Shown here: one piece after another, positions 62,090 through 64,000 of the stretch
Numbering within the stretch: position 1 is the first letter of the stretch
Layout: every line of letters begins with the position of its first letter
Notes under the pieces: model-generated
The model's input: only the letters and a program-made list of their open reading frames with translations
The model's database searches: none
What the model was told of the DNA's origin: nothing
Assembly: GCF_051401765.1 (NCBI RefSeq)
Contig: NW_027480450.1
Location: forward strand, 3,906,001 to 3,970,000
Reading direction: 5' to 3'
Origin: Calliopsis andreniformis
Lineage: Eukaryota > Arthropoda > Insecta > Hymenoptera > Andrenidae
DNA: 64,000 bases
Program-made: the position numbers and the translations under genes

Positions 62090-64000
62090 CCCCAGTCCTC
62101 AATGTTCAATCCTCAATGCTCAATCCTCAATCCTCAAGCCTCAGTCCTCAATCCTCAATTCTCAATCCTCAAACCTCAATCCTCAACCGTCAGTCCCCGT
62201 ACTCAATCCTCAACCATCAATACTCAACCCTCAATCTTCAATCATCAATACCCAATCTTCAATCCTCAATCCTCAATCCTCAATCCTCAATCCTCAATCC
62301 TCAATCCTCAATATTCAACACACAACACTCAACCATCAATCCTCAATAGTCAACCATCAATCCTCAATTCTCAATACTCAATAGAATATCCTGAATTCTC
62401 ATGGTTCAATACTCAATCCACAATATTCAATAATCAAATCTCAATCCTCAAACATCAATTCTTAACACTCAATCCACAACACTCAGTCCTCTCTCTTCAA
62501 TCCTCAATCCTCAATCCTCAATGTTCAATCCTCAATACTCAATCTTCAATCCTCAATCCACAATTCTTCAATCCTCAATACTCAATCCACAATCGTCAAT
62601 CCTCAATCCCCAATCATCAATATTCAATCCTCAAACCTCAATCCTCAATCCTCAATCCTCAATCTTCAATCCTCAATACTCAGTCTTCAGTCCTCAATCC
62701 TCAATCCTCAATCCTCAATCCTGAAACCTCAATCTTCAGCCCTGAGTCCTCAACAATCAGTTGTCAATCCTCAATCCTCAATAGAATATCCTCAATTCAC
62801 AGTTTTCGATACTCAATGCACAATCTGCAATCTTCAATCCTCAATACTCAATCTTCAAGCTGCAATCCTCAGTCCTCAAACCTCAATTCTGAATCCTCAA
62901 TACTGAATCCTCAATCTTCAGCCCTCAGTCCTCAACAATCAGTTGGCAACCCTCTATCCTCAATAGAATATCCTCAATTCACAGTTTTCAATACTCAATA
63001 CTCAATCTGCAATTCTCAGTACTGTATCTTCAATCCTCAAACCTCAATCCTCAATCCTCATTCCTCAATCCTCAATCTTCAATCCTCATTCCCCAATCCT
63101 CAGTCTTCAATCCTCGATCCTCAATCCACAATCCGCAATACTCATCCATCAATCCTCAATCCTCAATACTCAATAGAATATCCTGAGTTCTCGGGATTCA
63201 ATACTCAAACCTCAATCCTCATCCCTCAGCCCTCATTCTCAATCCTCAATCCTCAATCCCCAATCCTCAACCCTCAATATTCAATACTCAATACTCAATC
63301 TTCAATCCTCAACCCTCAATCCTCAATCCTCAATCCTCAATTCTCAATTCTCAAGCCTCAATCCTCATTCCTCAAACCTCAATCCTCAACCCTCAGTCCA
63401 CACCCTCAATTCTCAATTCTCAATCCTCAATCCTCAATCCACAATCCTCAATCTTCAATCCTCAATAATCAATCTCCAATCCTAGATACTCAATCCCCAA
63501 TCCTCAATCCTTAATCCTCAATCTTCAATCCTCAATCCCCGGTCCTCAATCTACAATCCTCAATGCTGAGTCCTCAATCCTCAATCCTCAGTCCTCAACC
63601 CTCAATCCTCAACCCTCAAACCTCAACCCTCAACCGTCAGTCCTCGTCCTCAATCCTTAACCCTCAATCCTCAATCCTCAATCTTCAATCATCAATACTC
63701 AATCATCAATCCTCGATCCTCAATTCTCAATCCTCAATGCTCAATACTCAATGTTCAACACACAACCCTCAACCATCAATGCTCAATAGTCAACCATCAA
63801 ACCTCAATTCTCAATAGTCAATAGAATATCCTGAATTCTCATGATTCAATACTCAATCCACAATATTCAATAATCAAATCTCAATCCTCAAACATCAATT
63901 CTTAACACTCAATCCACAACACTCAGTCCTCTCTCTTCAATCCTCCATCCTCAATCCTCAATCCTCATGGGTCAATCCACAATCCTCAATCCTCAACTCT
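62090..64000 (+). repeat. Block repeated from about 6 kb upstream, copy 2, cut by the window end
   Basis: Partner of 56050-58060. It has L marker 62521, e 62754 and a shortened d 62937. The d element jumps from CTGCAAT to TCTCAGTACTG at about 63014, removing 98 bp (14 heptamers) present at about 56967-57064. The dyad at 63182 has a mutated right arm (CTCGGG). Continues past 64000. Confidence 0.85.

Larger units (their letters stand above)
1..64000 (+). repeat. Heptamer satellite array, unit CCTCAAT, spanning the whole window
   Basis: The sequence is built from CCTCAAT and single-base variants of it. Frequent variants are CTTCAAT, ACTCAAT, CATCAAT, CGTCAAT, CCCCAAT, CCTCAGT, CCTCAAC, CCTGAAT, CCTCGAT, CCTTAAT and GCTCAAT. 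The CAAT part looks the most conserved. The unit has three C and no G, so the plus strand is C-rich and G-poor over 64 kb. Every stretch I read has the same orientation, and I saw no inverted block. Both window ends lie inside the array, so its true length is unknown. Open frames on the plus strand all encode degenerate ILNPQSS heptads and follow from the unit having no stop codon. Known biology: long arrays of 5-12-bp units with higher-order structure are eukaryotic satellite DNA. Which chromosome region this is remains inference. Confidence 0.97.

Noticed and set aside
62102..63514. Open reading frame of 470 codons, and similar frames such as 3138-4124, 9612-10601 and 12448-13434
   Set aside because: Same artefact of the repeat. 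Frames start at chance CAATGCTC, CAATGTTC or CATGAATAC variants and stop at chance TAATCAA, CTAGATCC or ACTGACTAG variants.
1..64000. Telomere repeat array
   Set aside because: The unit CCTCAAT/ATTGAGG is not a canonical telomere unit (TTAGGG, TTTAGGG, TTAGG). The array is also too variable and has long higher-order repeats.

Overview
The whole window is one uninterrupted satellite-type tandem array. The base unit is the heptamer CCTCAAT (reverse complement ATTGAGG). It runs in a single orientation from base 1 to base 64000, with point-mutated units throughout and only local breaks of the 7-bp phase. I found no single-copy sequence, credible gene, RNA gene, transposon or CRISPR array. Tens of kilobases of short-unit satellite with layered higher-order repeats are typical of eukaryotic heterochromatin (pericentromere, subtelomere, sex or B chromosome). 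The unit is not a canonical telomere repeat. I cannot name the species.

The window is full of plus-strand open reading frames, the longest at 35714-37420 (568 codons) and 62102-63514 (470 codons). They are arithmetic by-products. The unit has no stop in any plus-strand frame, and because 7 is 1 modulo 3 all three frames read the same cyclic peptide, ILNPQSS. The minus strand has a TGA every 21 bases in every frame. No CDS is therefore annotated.

Layout. (1) 1-686: variant heptamers containing a recurrent module, here called M1. (2) 687-20856: two adjacent copies of a roughly 9.3-kb higher-order unit, at 687-9996 and 9997-20856. They differ at few single bases by eye. The second copy has a net loss of 867 bp near 13696 and an extra 2403-bp internal copy (17884-20286). 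An older 798-bp duplication sits near the start of both. (3) 20857-25640: diverged M1-type array. (4) About 25640-64000: a second domain rich in a less heptameric element of about 132 bp, here called M3. It has subtypes a, b, c, d and e in the recurring order c, L marker, e, d, a, b, with a variable spacing of about 3.3-4.4 kb. The clearest recent duplication here is 3465-3473 bp (about 41300-44764 and 44765-48223).

The main biological content is a readable record of unequal exchange and conversion in a heptamer satellite: chimeric junctions, hybrid elements and nested duplications that can be ordered in time. M1, M2, M3 and L are my own labels, not database names.
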